Positions 17,761-31,316 of a stretch of DNA of 64,000 nucleotides are shown here, one piece after another. Position 1 is the stretch's first letter, and each line of letters opens with the position of its first letter. Position numbers and translations under genes: made by a program. The notes under the pieces were generated by a model. That model did not search any database, was not told the DNA's origin, and saw nothing but the letters and a program-made list of their open reading frames with translations. The stretch is from assembly GCA_024235935.1 (NCBI GenBank), contig JACKLL010000001.1, positions 1-64,000 on the forward strand, in the 5' to 3' direction. This DNA comes from Rhodoferax sp. (lineage in GTDB: Bacteria; Pseudomonadota; Gammaproteobacteria; Burkholderiales; Burkholderiaceae_C).

Positions 17761-19206
17761 TCAGGCCTTGTCGACGCCGACCCAGTTGCCGTGGAAACCT
17801 GACGGAATCCGGTGCGGTACCGTCACCACTGCGACCGGCGGCGCCTCGAAATCCGATGCGTCGAGCAGCACCAGGTCGGTGGTCTGCGTGGCCATGTCGA
17901 TGACAAAGCCCATCAGCCAACCGTCGTCCTCGGCCGCGTCCGCACTGCGGGCAACGAACACGAACTCACCGGGGTACCGATTGACGCCAAAGGCATGGAT
18001 GGCGCGCGTACCGCGGTGCAGGTCGTGCCGGATGAGGTGGTTCTCGGTGCCGAAGGCCGAACCCCGCTCGGCCAGCGGCACCGCATAGGCATAGCGATAG
18101 GGCTTGCCCAGCCGCCGCTCGTCGCAGCGCGGAAACTCCTGTGGATGGTCGTCGATGACGGCGCGCTGCACACTGCGCACCGTCGGTGTGATCGTCCAGC
18201 GCTCGAAGCGGCTGCTGTTCGAATCCGGCCCCTGCACACTCTGCGCAAACATGGTGTCATGCACGGCGACGTCGACGACCACCTTGCCATCATCGGTCTC
18301 GAACGCATTGCAGGCATGGAACACATAGCAGGGGTCGACGTCACACCACACAATGTCGCTGCCACGCCCCTCGCGCGGCAGCAGGCCGACGCGGGCGCCA
18401 TGCGCCGGATTCCAGACATAAGGGAAAGGCTGGCCGGCCAGCAAGGTCTTCAGGGAGAAGGTCACCGGCAGATCGAACACCAGCACGTAGTGGCGCGTGA
18501 GCATGCAGTCGTGGATGCTCGGTCCGTGGCGCACGGCCACCGGTTCTTCGCGCCGCACCTGTCCCTGCACATCGACCACTACATGGCGGATGGCGTCCAG
18601 AACCGGGCTGGAGTAGCAGATCGCGTGCAACTCCCCCGTGTCCGGGTCGCGGTGCGGATGCGCGCTGAACGAACCATGCAGGCTGCCGCCGAAAGGATCA
18701 TGGGCCACGGTCTGCAGTTCGCCGCCGAGCTGCACCGGAAAGGCCCCCGCTTCGACCAGCGCCCAGACCTTGCCCGCATGGCCCAGTACATTGGTATTGA
18801 CGGTGTCGCCACGTCCGTTGCGCGGGCCCGGCGCCGGCGCCTCGCCAAGTGCCGCGCTGACCGCGTTGGAGCGGATCCAGCGGTTGCGGTACCACCTCGC
18901 CTGCCCGCCCTGCAGGCGCACCCCGTGCACCATCCCGTCGCCGTTGAACCAGTGGTGCGCCGCCGGGTTGGGTGTACCGATCGGGTTGGGGCCGATGCGC
19001 AGATAGCGCCCATCGAGCTGTGGCGGGATGGTGCCGCGAACCACGAGCTGCTCCAGCGTCAGCTCCTCGTCCATTGGCGCATGCATGCCGGTCAGGAAAT
19101 TGTGCGGCTGCGCCGGCACGGGCAGCCGTTTGCGGTTGAACTCGGCAACCTTCAAGAGGCAGCGGGTCACCGCCCGGCGAACACCATTCTCGAAGGCACT
19201 GGTCAT
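17761..19206 (-). CDS. carotenoid oxygenase family protein (lignostilbene dioxygenase-like)
   Basis: A 481-residue beta-propeller oxygenase of the CCD/RPE65 family. The N-terminal block DGRYLRIGPNPIGTP, central HPHRDPDTGEL and C-terminal PSGFHGNW are characteristic; the conserved His residues would bind Fe(II). ATG 19206 is used because an AGGAG lies just upstream. The family cleaves a conjugated C=C bond with O2, in carotenoids or in stilbenes from lignin. No carotenoid genes are in the window, so a phenylpropanoid or stilbene substrate is the better guess in this aromatic-catabolic setting. Confidence 0.82.
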   Translation of the reverse strand: MTSAFENGVRRAVTRCLLKVAEFNRKRLPVPAQPHNFLTGMHAPMDEELTLEQLVVRGTIPPQLDGRYLRIGPNPIGTPNPAAHHWFNGDGMVHGVRLQGGQARWYRNRWIRSNAVSAALGEAPAPGPRNGRGDTVNTNVLGHAGKVWALVEAGAFPVQLGGELQTVAHDPFGGSLHGSFSAHPHRDPDTGELHAICYSSPVLDAIRHVVVDVQGQVRREEPVAVRHGPSIHDCMLTRHYVLVFDLPVTFSLKTLLAGQPFPYVWNPAHGARVGLLPREGRGSDIVWCDVDPCYVFHACNAFETDDGKVVVDVAVHDTMFAQSVQGPDSNSSRFERWTITPTVRSVQRAVIDDHPQEFPRCDERRLGKPYRYAYAVPLAERGSAFGTENHLIRHDLHRGTRAIHAFGVNRYPGEFVFVARSADAAEDDGWLMGFVIDMATQTTDLVLLDASDFEAPPVAVVTVPHRIPSGFHGNWVGVDKA

Positions 19207-19412
19207 GACAATCTCCTGGTTGCAACTGCGCGTTCGACAGTCATGCAGTTTAGACAGATGCCGCAAAGGGCGTCGGCGCGGACGTTCAGGCACACTATGG
19301 CGATGCTCAGGCATCTCCTGCTCCCCGTCCGACGCCGCCATCACGGCGAAGAAGAAGGTATCGCGGTTCACTGCCTTGCGACGCGCCGCATGCGCCTGCA
19401 CTGCGAATCTCC

Positions 19413-20708
19413 ATGATGCCGACATTTCTGTCTGCCGAACGCATCCTCTTTGTGCTTCGCCGGTTCCGCGAGCGGCTATGGGTCAAGCCACTGATCATGT
19501 GCCTGCTGTCGATCGCTACCGTGTTGTCGGCCAGGATTGCCGACAGTTACGAGTTGGAGAAACTCGTACCGGGCATCTCGATCGATTCGGTGGAATCGCT
19601 GCTCGCGGTGATGGCTTCGAGCATGCTGGTCATCGCCACCTTTGCCGTCGGCTCCATGGTTTCCGCCTATGCCTCCGCGAGCAATACCGCCACACCCCGC
19701 GCGTTCCGACTGGTGGTCGCCGACGATGTTTCGCAGAACGCCTTGTCGACCTTCATCGGGGCCTTCATCTTCAGCATCGTTGCGCTGACCGCGGTCAAGA
19801 ACGACTTCTTCGCCGTCGGAGGCAGGTTTTCGATCTTTGTATTGACATTGATGGTGCTGGGCACCGTCGTCTTCACGTTCGTGCGCTGGGTCGACAGCAT
19901 CGCACGGCTGGGACGCATGGAGACTGCGATTGCCAAGGTCGAATCGGCCACGGCCAACGCGATGCGGGCGCGCAAGCGTGCGCCGCACCTGCACGGCGAG
20001 CCCTGCACTGCGCTGGACACGGACGCAGACGCCATCTTCAGCGATACCGTGGGCTACGTGCAGCAGGTCGACGTGGCAGCCTTGCAGGCATGCGCCAAGA
20101 AGGCTGGCACCCGGCTCGTCCTGGCCGCATTGCCCGGAACCTTCGTCGCGCCGGGGCAGGCACTGCTGCATGTGCGGCACACCGCTGATGGCGACGGCGA
20201 CGTGGATCCTGCCGCGCTGCGCAAGGCCTTCGTCATCGGCCATGAACGCCTGTTCGACGATGACCCCCGCTTCGGCCTGATCGTGCTGTCCGAAATCGGC
20301 ACGCGGGCTTTGTCACCGGGCATCAACGACCCCGGCACCGCCATTGCCACCATCGGTACGCTGGTGCGACTGATGGTGTTGTGGAGCGAGCCACTGGCCG
20401 AGGCGGCAGAGAGCGCCGAGCATGCGCACCACGACCGCATCGAGGTACCGCCGCTGTCGGTCGACGACATGTTCGACGATGCATTCACGGCCATAGGCCG
20501 GGACGGGGCGGCCATGGTCGATGTCTCCTTGCGCCTGCAAAAGGCCCTGGATGCGCTGGCCCGCCTGCAGGAGCCAGGCATGCATGCTGCTGCCACGCGC
20601 CATGCACGCATGGCGCTGGCCCGGTGCGAGCACGCCATGCCGCTGGCACGCGACCTTGCGCAAGTGCGCGAAGCCGCCCGATTCTCGACACCCGCCACTT
20701 CTGCCTGA
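19413..20708 (+). CDS. DUF2254 family membrane protein
   Basis: A 431-residue protein with four hydrophobic segments in the first 165 residues (around 26-45, 68-90, 110-130, 140-160), then a soluble C-terminal region containing LSEIGTRALSPGINDPGTAIATIG, the hallmark of DUF2254. Function of the family is not established; the conserved block resembles a ligand- or ion-binding site. It is divergent from the carotenoid oxygenase across 206 bp in which no other gene was seen. No operon partner. Confidence 0.85.
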   Translation: MMPTFLSAERILFVLRRFRERLWVKPLIMCLLSIATVLSARIADSYELEKLVPGISIDSVESLLAVMASSMLVIATFAVGSMVSAYASASNTATPRAFRLVVADDVSQNALSTFIGAFIFSIVALTAVKNDFFAVGGRFSIFVLTLMVLGTVVFTFVRWVDSIARLGRMETAIAKVESATANAMRARKRAPHLHGEPCTALDTDADAIFSDTVGYVQQVDVAALQACAKKAGTRLVLAALPGTFVAPGQALLHVRHTADGDGDVDPAALRKAFVIGHERLFDDDPRFGLIVLSEIGTRALSPGINDPGTAIATIGTLVRLMVLWSEPLAEAAESAEHAHHDRIEVPPLSVDDMFDDAFTAIGRDGAAMVDVSLRLQKALDALARLQEPGMHAAATRHARMALARCEHAMPLARDLAQVREAARFSTPATSA

Positions 20709-20735
20709 GGCACAAGCGCGGCGCCGCCGCAAGCG

Positions 20736-21155
20736 TCAGCTGACCTGTGCGCGCAGCCAGTCCGGCAGGGTTTTCGCCTTCTGGCTCGGGAAGTCGACCC
20801 AGATCGTCGTCGCACCGCCGGCCGCGCAAATCGTCTGCGGATCCTCGCTGCGTGCCATCGTGGTCCAGGTCTCGAAGGTGGTCCGCGCCGGGTCGCTGGC
20901 ATACATCTGCACCTGCACGTCACCTGGATATTCCAGTTGCCGATAGAAATTGCAGAACGCGTTGACGATCACGACGCCTTCTCCGGACGGGTCCGGAAGT
21001 GCCCGGATCGACTGCAGCCAGTCGATCCGGGCGGTCTCCATGTAGCGGAAGTAGCTGGTGTTGTTCAGGTGACCCATGGCATCCATGTCGCCCCAGCGGA
21101 TGGGAATCGTGCAGCTGTACACCAGCCGCTTGCGCTCGGGAATCGCAATCCTCAC
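20736..21155 (-). CDS. acyl-CoA thioesterase, 4HBT hot-dog family
   Basis: A 139-residue hot-dog fold protein with IRWGDMDAMGHLNNTSYFRYMETAR, where the Asp and the HLNN block form the 4-hydroxybenzoyl-CoA-type active site. The start is GTG at 21155, overlapping the SDR stop as GTGA, so it is translationally coupled. It probably releases the acid from a CoA ester formed by the SDR pathway. Substrate is unknown. Confidence 0.85.
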   Translation of the reverse strand: MRIAIPERKRLVYSCTIPIRWGDMDAMGHLNNTSYFRYMETARIDWLQSIRALPDPSGEGVVIVNAFCNFYRQLEYPGDVQVQMYASDPARTTFETWTTMARSEDPQTICAAGGATTIWVDFPSQKAKTLPDWLRAQVS

Positions 21156-21934
21156 AGAGCGAATCCATCATCGGCCGCAATCACGGCACCATTGACGAAA
21201 TGGCTTTGCTTGGCACACAGCATCACCAGCACGGCGTCGAGATCGGCCACATTGCCGATGCGTTTGCGCGGCATCATCTTCACCAGCTTCTGGCCCTGCT
21301 CGGTGGCCCAGTGGTGGTGGTTGATCTCGGTATCGATATAACCGGGGCATATCGCGTTCACGTTGATGCCGTAGCGGCCCCACTCCAGCGCCATCGCCTT
21401 GGTCATCTGTACCACGGCCGCCTTGCTCATGCAATACACGCCGATCTGCGGCAGCACCCGCAGCCCCGCCATCGAGGCGATGTTCACGATGCGTCCGCCG
21501 ATGTAGGTTCCGGGTGCAGTTCCGGCGGCGCGCGCCAGCATGCGCTTGCCCACTTCCTGGGCCACGAAGAACGCCCCCTTGACGTTGGTGTCGAAGATGA
21601 AATCGTATTCGTCCGGACTGACGTCCTGCAACCGGCCCGTGGTACTGACGCCAGAGTTGTTGATCAGAATGTCGATGGACCCGACCTCGGTCTCCGCATG
21701 CGCAACCGCCGACTTGATCGAGTCGTGGTCGGTCACGTCGAGCTCCACCACATGCGCGTCGCCACCGGCAGCCTCGATCTCGGCGCGCAGCGCCTTGAGC
21801 TTCTCCACCCGGCGGCTGGCCAGCACCACGGCGGCGCCCGCGCCTGCCAGCGTGCGCGCGAACTGCGCGCCCAGGCCTCCTGACGCGCCGGTGACAAAGG
21901 CCACACGGCCGGACAAGTCGATGCTGTAAGCCAT
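21152..21934 (-). CDS. short-chain dehydrogenase/reductase
   Basis: A 260-residue classical SDR: cofactor motif TGASGGLG near residue 15, NNSG in place of NNAG, catalytic Ser in VNIASMAG and YCMSK supplying Tyr and Lys. ATG 21934 follows GAGGAG. It forms a pair with the downstream thioesterase and is divergent from ETF-ubiquinone oxidoreductase, which suggests a beta-oxidation-like pathway for an acyl-CoA or aromatic-derived substrate. The 3-hydroxyacyl specificity is not proven. Confidence 0.87.
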   Translation of the reverse strand: MAYSIDLSGRVAFVTGASGGLGAQFARTLAGAGAAVVLASRRVEKLKALRAEIEAAGGDAHVVELDVTDHDSIKSAVAHAETEVGSIDILINNSGVSTTGRLQDVSPDEYDFIFDTNVKGAFFVAQEVGKRMLARAAGTAPGTYIGGRIVNIASMAGLRVLPQIGVYCMSKAAVVQMTKAMALEWGRYGINVNAICPGYIDTEINHHHWATEQGQKLVKMMPRKRIGNVADLDAVLVMLCAKQSHFVNGAVIAADDGFAL

Positions 21935-22050
21935 AGCTTTTCTCCTCTGATAGCGGTCAATCGAAGCATTATGGGCGGTCGGTGTTGCCGGCCGCATAAA
22001 ATCGCGCTGCATACGCGACACCTTCCCTGAACCATCCGAAAGTCCAGACC

Positions 22051-23748
22051 ATGACAGCTGAAGAAATCATTGCGCAACACGGCCCCCGGGAGGCCATGGA
22101 ATACGACGTGGTGGTCGTCGGCGGCGGTCCCGCAGGTCTGGCCACGGCGATCCATCTCAAGCAGCTGGCTGCCGCGGCGCAAAAGGAACTGTCGGTCGTG
22201 GTGCTGGAGAAGGGCTCGGAGCCTGGTGCGCACATCCTGTCGGGGGCCATCATGGATCCGAAGGCACTGACCGAACTGATCCCCGACTGGAAGGAACGTG
22301 GCGCACCGCTGACCCAGCCGGTGACCGACGATGCGATGGTGTTCCTGGGCGAGAAGTCCTCGTTCCGCACCCCGAACTTCCTGCTGCCTGCCTGCCTGCA
22401 CAACCATGGCAACTACATCGTCAGCCTCGGATCGGTGACCCGCTGGATGGCCGAGCAGGCCGAGGCACTGGGCGTGGAGATCTTCCCCGGTTTTCCGGCG
22501 GCGGAAGTGCTGTTCAACGACGACGGTTCGGTCAAGGGGGTCGCCACCGGCAACATGGGCGTGGGCAAGGACGGCAAGCCCGGCGACAGCTTTCAACTCG
22601 GCATGGAGCTCCATGCCAGGTACACGGTGTTTGCCGAAGGTGCGCGTGGTCACCTGGGCAAGCAGTTGATTGCCCGCTTCAAGCTCGACGCCGACAGCGA
22701 CCCGCAGACCTATGGCCTGGGCATCAAGGAATTGTGGGAGATCGACCCGCAGCGCCACCAGCCCGGCTTCGTGCTGCACACGGCCGGCTGGCCGATGGAC
22801 AACAACACCTATGGCGGCGCCTTCCTCTACCACTTCGACGACAACAAGGTCGCGCTGGGATTCATCACCGGGCTGGACTATGCCAACCCGTATCTGAGCC
22901 CGTTCGAGGAGTTCCAGCGCTGGAAGACCCACCCGAACATCCGCTATTACCTCGAAGGCGACGAGGCCAAGGGCATCAAGCCCGGCAAACGCCTGGGATA
23001 CGGCGCGCGGGCCATCACCGCCGGTGGCCTGCTGAGCCTGCCCAAGACCGTCTTCCCGGGTGGCGCACTGGTGGGATGCGACGCGGGCTACCTGAACGTG
23101 AGCCGAATCAAGGGCAGCCATGCGGCCATCAAGACCGGCATGCTGGCGGCGCAGGCCGCGTTCGACGCGATTGGCGAAGGCCGCCAGCATGACGAACTCA
23201 CCGCCTATCCCGAAGCCTTCGAGAAAAGCTGGCTGCATGCCGAACTGAACAAGGCCCGCAACTTCAAGACCTGGTTCAAGAAGGGTCTGAGCGTCGCCAC
23301 CGTCATGAACGGCATCGAGCAGTTCGTGTTGCGCGGCAATGTGCCCTGGACGCTGCGCCGCGACAAGCCTGACCACCTCTATCTCAAGCCAGCGTCCGAA
23401 TGCAAGCCCATCGCCTACCCCAAGCCCGATGGCAAGCTGACATTCGACCGCCTGTCCAGCGTCTTCATCAGCAACACCAACCATGAAGAGCAGCAGCCGG
23501 CCCACCTGACCCTCAAGGACGCATCGGTTCCGGTGAACGTCAACTTGCGCACCTTCGCGGGTCCCGAGGCGCGGTACTGCCCGGCCGGCGTGTATGAGTT
23601 CGTCAAGAACGAGGACAACACCGACCGGCTGCAGATCAATGCGCAGAACTGCGTGCACTGCAAGACCTGTGACATCAAGGACCCGACCCAGAACATCGTC
23701 TGGGTCACGCCGGAGGGCGGCGGCGGACCCAACTACGCCGGCATGTAG
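22051..23748 (+). CDS. electron transfer flavoprotein-ubiquinone oxidoreductase
   Basis: A 565-residue inner-membrane-associated flavo-iron-sulfur protein. The FAD motif VVVVGGGPAGLATAIHLK begins near residue 20. The C-terminus holds the 4Fe-4S ligands in CPAGVYEF and CVHCKTCDIKDP, ending GGGGPNYAGM as is typical. It passes electrons from acyl-CoA dehydrogenases through ETF to ubiquinone. ETF subunits and acyl-CoA dehydrogenases are not in the window. Length and motifs match the family fully. Confidence 0.95.
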   Translation: MTAEEIIAQHGPREAMEYDVVVVGGGPAGLATAIHLKQLAAAAQKELSVVVLEKGSEPGAHILSGAIMDPKALTELIPDWKERGAPLTQPVTDDAMVFLGEKSSFRTPNFLLPACLHNHGNYIVSLGSVTRWMAEQAEALGVEIFPGFPAAEVLFNDDGSVKGVATGNMGVGKDGKPGDSFQLGMELHARYTVFAEGARGHLGKQLIARFKLDADSDPQTYGLGIKELWEIDPQRHQPGFVLHTAGWPMDNNTYGGAFLYHFDDNKVALGFITGLDYANPYLSPFEEFQRWKTHPNIRYYLEGDEAKGIKPGKRLGYGARAITAGGLLSLPKTVFPGGALVGCDAGYLNVSRIKGSHAAIKTGMLAAQAAFDAIGEGRQHDELTAYPEAFEKSWLHAELNKARNFKTWFKKGLSVATVMNGIEQFVLRGNVPWTLRRDKPDHLYLKPASECKPIAYPKPDGKLTFDRLSSVFISNTNHEEQQPAHLTLKDASVPVNVNLRTFAGPEARYCPAGVYEFVKNEDNTDRLQINAQNCVHCKTCDIKDPTQNIVWVTPEGGGGPNYAGM

Positions 23749-23798
23749 ACAACCCGGCAAGATCGCTGGCAACGCCCACGGCAACGCGGCAACATCTC

Positions 23799-24911
<1,113 letters not shown>

Positions 24912-25029
24912 ACGCCGTTGTTCCGGATGCTGCGCGGGTTGGCGCAATCTGCCGATGCTACAAAGTCGCACCAAGGATCTTTTGCGTCCGGTTCAGACCA
25001 GCAGCCATTCCGGCGATACAATTTCGGTC

Positions 25030-25264
25030 GTCAGGAGAGAGCCTTCCCGCGCGAAGGCCGCCGAAGGCGCATGCCGGCTGATCGCAGCCGGCTGAACGCT
25101 CAGGCAAAAGGACTGGCAAGCGCCCGCGGATAGCCATATCCACCGGCGTTTCCCCACTGGAGAGAGGTTGCCCTGGCTGGCAATCCACCGAAGGAGCAAG
25201 TCGCGGCAGAAACCGATACGGGTCGGTCTGCCGCGGTGAATCTCTCAGGTACCACGGACAGCGG
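25030..25264 (+). promoter_or_regulatory. tandem glycine riboswitch upstream of gcvT
   Basis: Two aptamers are visible. The first runs from GGAGAGAGCC (25034) through GCCGAAGG and ends at AACGCTCAGGCAAAAGGAC (to about 25113). The second runs from GGAGAGAGG (25159) through CACCGAAGGAGCAAG and ends at GAATCTCTCAGGTACCACGGACAG. These are the conserved blocks of the gcvT glycine riboswitch, which turns on the glycine cleavage operon when glycine is high. The rest of the 400-bp gap from 24912 holds no gene; the promoter should lie near 24950-25025. Confidence 0.95.
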
Positions 25265-25312
25265 GGCAGCCCATGGCTTGCCATGGATGTCCAATGCTCC
25301 TGGAGATGCCTC

Positions 25313-26482
25313 TTGTCCACCACCGCAGAAACACTGCAACAAACACCTTTGCACGCGCTGCACCTGGAACTCGGTGCCCGCATGGTTCCGTTCGCCGGGT
25401 ATTCCATGCCGGTCCAGTACCCCAGCGGTGTCATGGCCGAACACCTGCACACCCGCCAAGCGGCCGGCCTGTTCGATGTATCGCACATGGGGCAATTGCG
25501 GCTGCGCGGGGCCGACGCCGCCGCCGCACTCGAGTCGCTGATCCCGATGGACGTGGTCGACCTGCCGGTGGGCAAGCAGCGCTACGGCCTGCTGCTCAAC
25601 GAGGCCGGCGGCATTCTGGACGACCTGATGTTCGTCAACCGCGACCTGGCGGGCGGCGGCGATCTGTTCGTCGTCGTCAACGGTGCCTGCAAGGTCGCCG
25701 ACCTGGCCCACATCACGCAGCACATCGGCCAGCGCTGCGAGGTCATCTCCTGCCCCGAACTGGCCTTGCTGGCGCTGCAGGGGCCGCAGGCCGTGCGGGT
25801 GATGCAGCGGCTTGCGCCGGGCAGCGAACAACTGCACTTCATGACCGGCGCCCGATTCAGCATCCGGCACGGTGTCGGCGGCGCTCCCGAAACGATCGAG
25901 ATTTTTGCCACCCGCAGCGGCTATACCGGCGAAGACGGATTCGAGATCTCCGTGCACCAGGAGCAGGCAGGCACGCTGGCGCGTTTGTTGCTGGCACAGG
26001 CGGAAGTCAAACCGATCGGCCTGGGTGCCCGCAACTCGCTGCGGCTGGAAGCCGGTCTCTGCCTGTACGGAAACGATCTGGACACCACCACCACCCCCGT
26101 CGAGGCACAGCTGAACTGGGCCATTCAGAAGGTTCGCCGCCATGCGGGTGTACGTGCCGGTGGCTTTCCGGGCGCCGATATCGTGCTGGCGCAACTCGAT
26201 GGCGGCAGCAGTGCCCCCGGCCGCAAGCGGGTCGGCCTCAAGGCCCTCGAGCGCATTCCGGTACGGGAGCACACGGTGCTGCAGGACGCCGGCGGACAGA
26301 CAGTCGGCGAGGTCACCAGCGGTTTGCTGGCACCCAGCCTCGACACACCGGTCGCCATGGCCTATGTGCGCAGCGATCTGGCCGTGCCTGGCACGCGCCT
26401 GGACGCGCTGGTGCGCGGCAAGTGCGTGCCGATGGAAGTGGTCACCATGCCCTTCGTACCCAACCGCTACTACCGCGGCTGA
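25313..26482 (+). CDS. gcvT: glycine cleavage system aminomethyltransferase (T protein)
   Basis: A 389-residue T protein if translation begins at TTG 25313, which has a GGAG site seven bases upstream and gives the usual family opening (STTAETL then QQTPLHALHLELGARMVPF). An ATG at 25283 would add ten residues but has no ribosome site and lies close to the riboswitch. Domain blocks GLFDVSHMGQL, GYTGEDGFEIS and GLGARNSLRLEAGLCLYGNDL are intact. It transfers the methylene group from aminomethyl-lipoyl H protein to tetrahydrofolate, releasing ammonia. Confidence 0.93.
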   Translation: MSTTAETLQQTPLHALHLELGARMVPFAGYSMPVQYPSGVMAEHLHTRQAAGLFDVSHMGQLRLRGADAAAALESLIPMDVVDLPVGKQRYGLLLNEAGGILDDLMFVNRDLAGGGDLFVVVNGACKVADLAHITQHIGQRCEVISCPELALLALQGPQAVRVMQRLAPGSEQLHFMTGARFSIRHGVGGAPETIEIFATRSGYTGEDGFEISVHQEQAGTLARLLLAQAEVKPIGLGARNSLRLEAGLCLYGNDLDTTTTPVEAQLNWAIQKVRRHAGVRAGGFPGADIVLAQLDGGSSAPGRKRVGLKALERIPVREHTVLQDAGGQTVGEVTSGLLAPSLDTPVAMAYVRSDLAVPGTRLDALVRGKCVPMEVVTMPFVPNRYYRG

Positions 26483-26551
26483 GCGCAGCGCCAGTCCCGC
26501 ATTCGCATTCCATTTCGATTCAAACCCACCCTCGCAAACCCAGGAGAAACC

Positions 26552-26923
26552 ATGGCTATCAAATACACCGAAGACCACGAATGGCTCAATGTCGACGGCG
26601 ACATCGCGACCGTCGGCATCACCCACCACGCGCAGGACGCCCTCGGTGACGTGGTGTTTGTCGACCTGCCGGAAATCGGCAAGGCGATGGATGCCAAGGA
26701 GATCGCCGGCGTGGTCGAATCGGTCAAGGCCGCGGCCGATGTCTACATGCCGGTCAGCGGCGAGATCACCGAGGTTAACGAGGCGCTGCGCGCCGATCCC
26801 TCCCTGGCCAACTCCGATCCGCTGGGCGCCGGCTGGTTCTTCAAGGTCAAGCTGTCCGAGCCGGCACAGCTCGATACGCTGATGGACGAGACCGCCTACG
26901 GGAGCTTCTCCGCCAACGCCTGA
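26552..26923 (+). CDS. gcvH: glycine cleavage system H protein
   Basis: A 123-residue lipoyl carrier starting MAIKYTEDHEWL, with the lipoylated lysine K59 in ESVKAAAD. An AGGAGAAACC site precedes the ATG. It shuttles the aminomethyl intermediate from P to T protein. It lies 69 bp after gcvT and 95 bp before the chosen gcvP start, in the riboswitch-controlled operon. Confidence 0.96.
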   Translation: MAIKYTEDHEWLNVDGDIATVGITHHAQDALGDVVFVDLPEIGKAMDAKEIAGVVESVKAAADVYMPVSGEITEVNEALRADPSLANSDPLGAGWFFKVKLSEPAQLDTLMDETAYGSFSANA

Positions 26924-27018
26924 TTGCGCCACCCCGCCTCCTGCCGCCCGGTGCGGCGGGCGCTGCGATGCCGGACCGCGCACCGGCGCGCCCCGAAACC
27001 CCACCCACTGAGACCGAC

Positions 27019-29913
<2,895 letters not shown>

Positions 29914-29914
29914 T

Positions 29915-29947
29915 CGCGGCGCGCGGCAAACGCCGACGCGCGCCGCG
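29915..29947 (+). terminator. strong hairpin directly after gcvP
   Basis: CGCGGCGCGCG (29915-29925) and CGCGCGCCGCG (29937-29947) are perfect 11-bp complementary arms with an 11-base loop, two bases after the gcvP stop. Probably the operon terminator, of the G+C hairpin type without a T-run. Confidence 0.65.
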
Positions 29948-30067
29948 TGTGCACGGTCTGCGCCTGTCGGCTGCAGACCGTAACCACTGGTCTAATCCCC
30001 TTTTCGCGATGGATGGCCGGCGGCCCTGTCATACTGCCCGCTTCGTCCGTCCCCATCCCACGTCCCC

Positions 30068-30532
30068 ATGCTCTACGCCATCCTCAAGACCCTGCATCTG
30101 TTGTCGATCATCCTGTGGATCGGCGGCATGGCCTTCGTGCTGTTCTTCCTGCGTCCGGCCCTGGGTACGCTGCAACCGCCGGCGCGTGTCACGCTGATGC
30201 GCGACGTGCTGCGCCGCTTCTTCGGTGCGGTGTCGGCCGCGATCATCATCGTGCTGGTCAGCGGCCTGTGGATGATGGGCCAGTTCGCCAGCGGCGGTGC
30301 GGCCGCCAGTGGCGTGCACATGCCGATGAGCTGGATGGTGATGGCCACGCTGGGCCTGCTGATGATGGCCATCTTCGGCCATATCCGCTTCGTGCTCTAC
30401 AAGCGCCTGCAGCGTGCCGTGGAAGGCAGCGACTGGCCGGCCGGCGGTGCGGCGCTGAGCGCGATCCGGGTCTGGGTGCTGGCCAACCTGTTCATCGGCC
30501 TGGTGATCATCGTCGTGCTGATGCTGGTGTAG
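30068..30532 (+). CDS. small integral membrane protein, CopD/HemJ-like
   Basis: A 154-residue protein with four hydrophobic helices. The first helix contains LKTLHLLSIILWIGGMAFVLFF, where the His in the KxLH motif is typical of CopD and HemJ-like heme- or copper-related membrane proteins. A second His-Ile-Arg (GHIRFVLYKRL) sits near the third helix. Function is not certain. It stands alone, converging with the GST gene 6 bp downstream. Confidence 0.7.
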   Translation: MLYAILKTLHLLSIILWIGGMAFVLFFLRPALGTLQPPARVTLMRDVLRRFFGAVSAAIIIVLVSGLWMMGQFASGGAAASGVHMPMSWMVMATLGLLMMAIFGHIRFVLYKRLQRAVEGSDWPAGGAALSAIRVWVLANLFIGLVIIVVLMLV

Positions 30533-30538
30533 CCCCCG

Positions 30539-31159
30539 CTAGGTGGCCAGCGCGTAGGGGCCGCCCCGCGCCAGCGCTCGCTGGTAGGCCGGCCGCGCCT
30601 GAAAGCGCTTGACCCATGCGTCGATGTTTGGATATTGCGCGCGCAGGCCGCGCGCCGCCTCGCCGACAAAACTCATCTGGATATCGGCGCCGCTGATGTC
30701 CCGGCCCACCAGCCAGTCACGCCCCTGCAGCGACTGCTCCACGAAGCCCAGGTGATTGGCAATCTCGCTGTCGATGCGTGGCGCCAGCGGAGCGCCGGCC
30801 TCACCCAGGCGACCGACATACAGCTTGAGCATCAGCGGCAACATGGCCGATCCTTCGGCATAGTGCAGCCACTGCTGATAGGCTTCGTACTCGGGCCATC
30901 CCACCGATGGCTGCAGGCGGCCATCGCCATGATGGCGGATCAGGTAATCGATGATGGCACCCGATTCGAACACCGTCTGCCCGTCATCGACGATCACCGG
31001 GGCCTTGCCCAGCGGGTGGACGGCCTTGAGCGCCGGAGGGGCCAGACGGGTGTTCGGATCCCGCTGGTACGGCTGGATCCTGTAGCTGAGATTCAACTCC
31101 TCGAGCAGCCACAGCACGCGCTGTGAACGGGAGTCATTGAGGTGGTGAACGACGATCAT
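30539..31159 (-). CDS. glutathione S-transferase family protein
   Basis: A 206-residue GST. The thioredoxin-like N-terminal domain opens MIVVHHLNDSRSQRVLWLLEEL, with a Ser at the usual activating position, and contains GKAPVIVDDGQTVFESGAI. The C-terminal helical domain has DISGADIQMSF. Such proteins conjugate or isomerise electrophiles; maleylpyruvate isomerases are GST relatives, so a link to the gentisate operon at 2.4-12 kb is conceivable but the gene is distant and the residues do not prove it. Confidence 0.82.
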   Translation of the reverse strand: MIVVHHLNDSRSQRVLWLLEELNLSYRIQPYQRDPNTRLAPPALKAVHPLGKAPVIVDDGQTVFESGAIIDYLIRHHGDGRLQPSVGWPEYEAYQQWLHYAEGSAMLPLMLKLYVGRLGEAGAPLAPRIDSEIANHLGFVEQSLQGRDWLVGRDISGADIQMSFVGEAARGLRAQYPNIDAWVKRFQARPAYQRALARGGPYALAT

Positions 31160-31316
31160 GCTGCATCCCTGTCAGTCGTTGGCGCCAGCCCTCGGTACTG
31201 GCAGACACATGCGCGAACCACGCACTTCGAAACTCGGCACAGTATAGGCCGCTGGCATGCGCGTGTTAACCCATGGCCGCAGCACACCTTGCGCAGGGGT
31301 TGACACACACCGGCGC

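Noticed and set aside
21733..23784. A 683-residue minus-strand frame opposite ETF-QO
   Set aside because: It is antisense to a clearly conserved gene and only its last part coincides with the SDR region in another frame.
30539..31159. Maleylpyruvate isomerase completing the gentisate pathway
   Set aside because: It is a GST but lacks clear zeta-class signatures (such as SSxS/C near the N-terminus) and is 18 kb from the gentisate operon.
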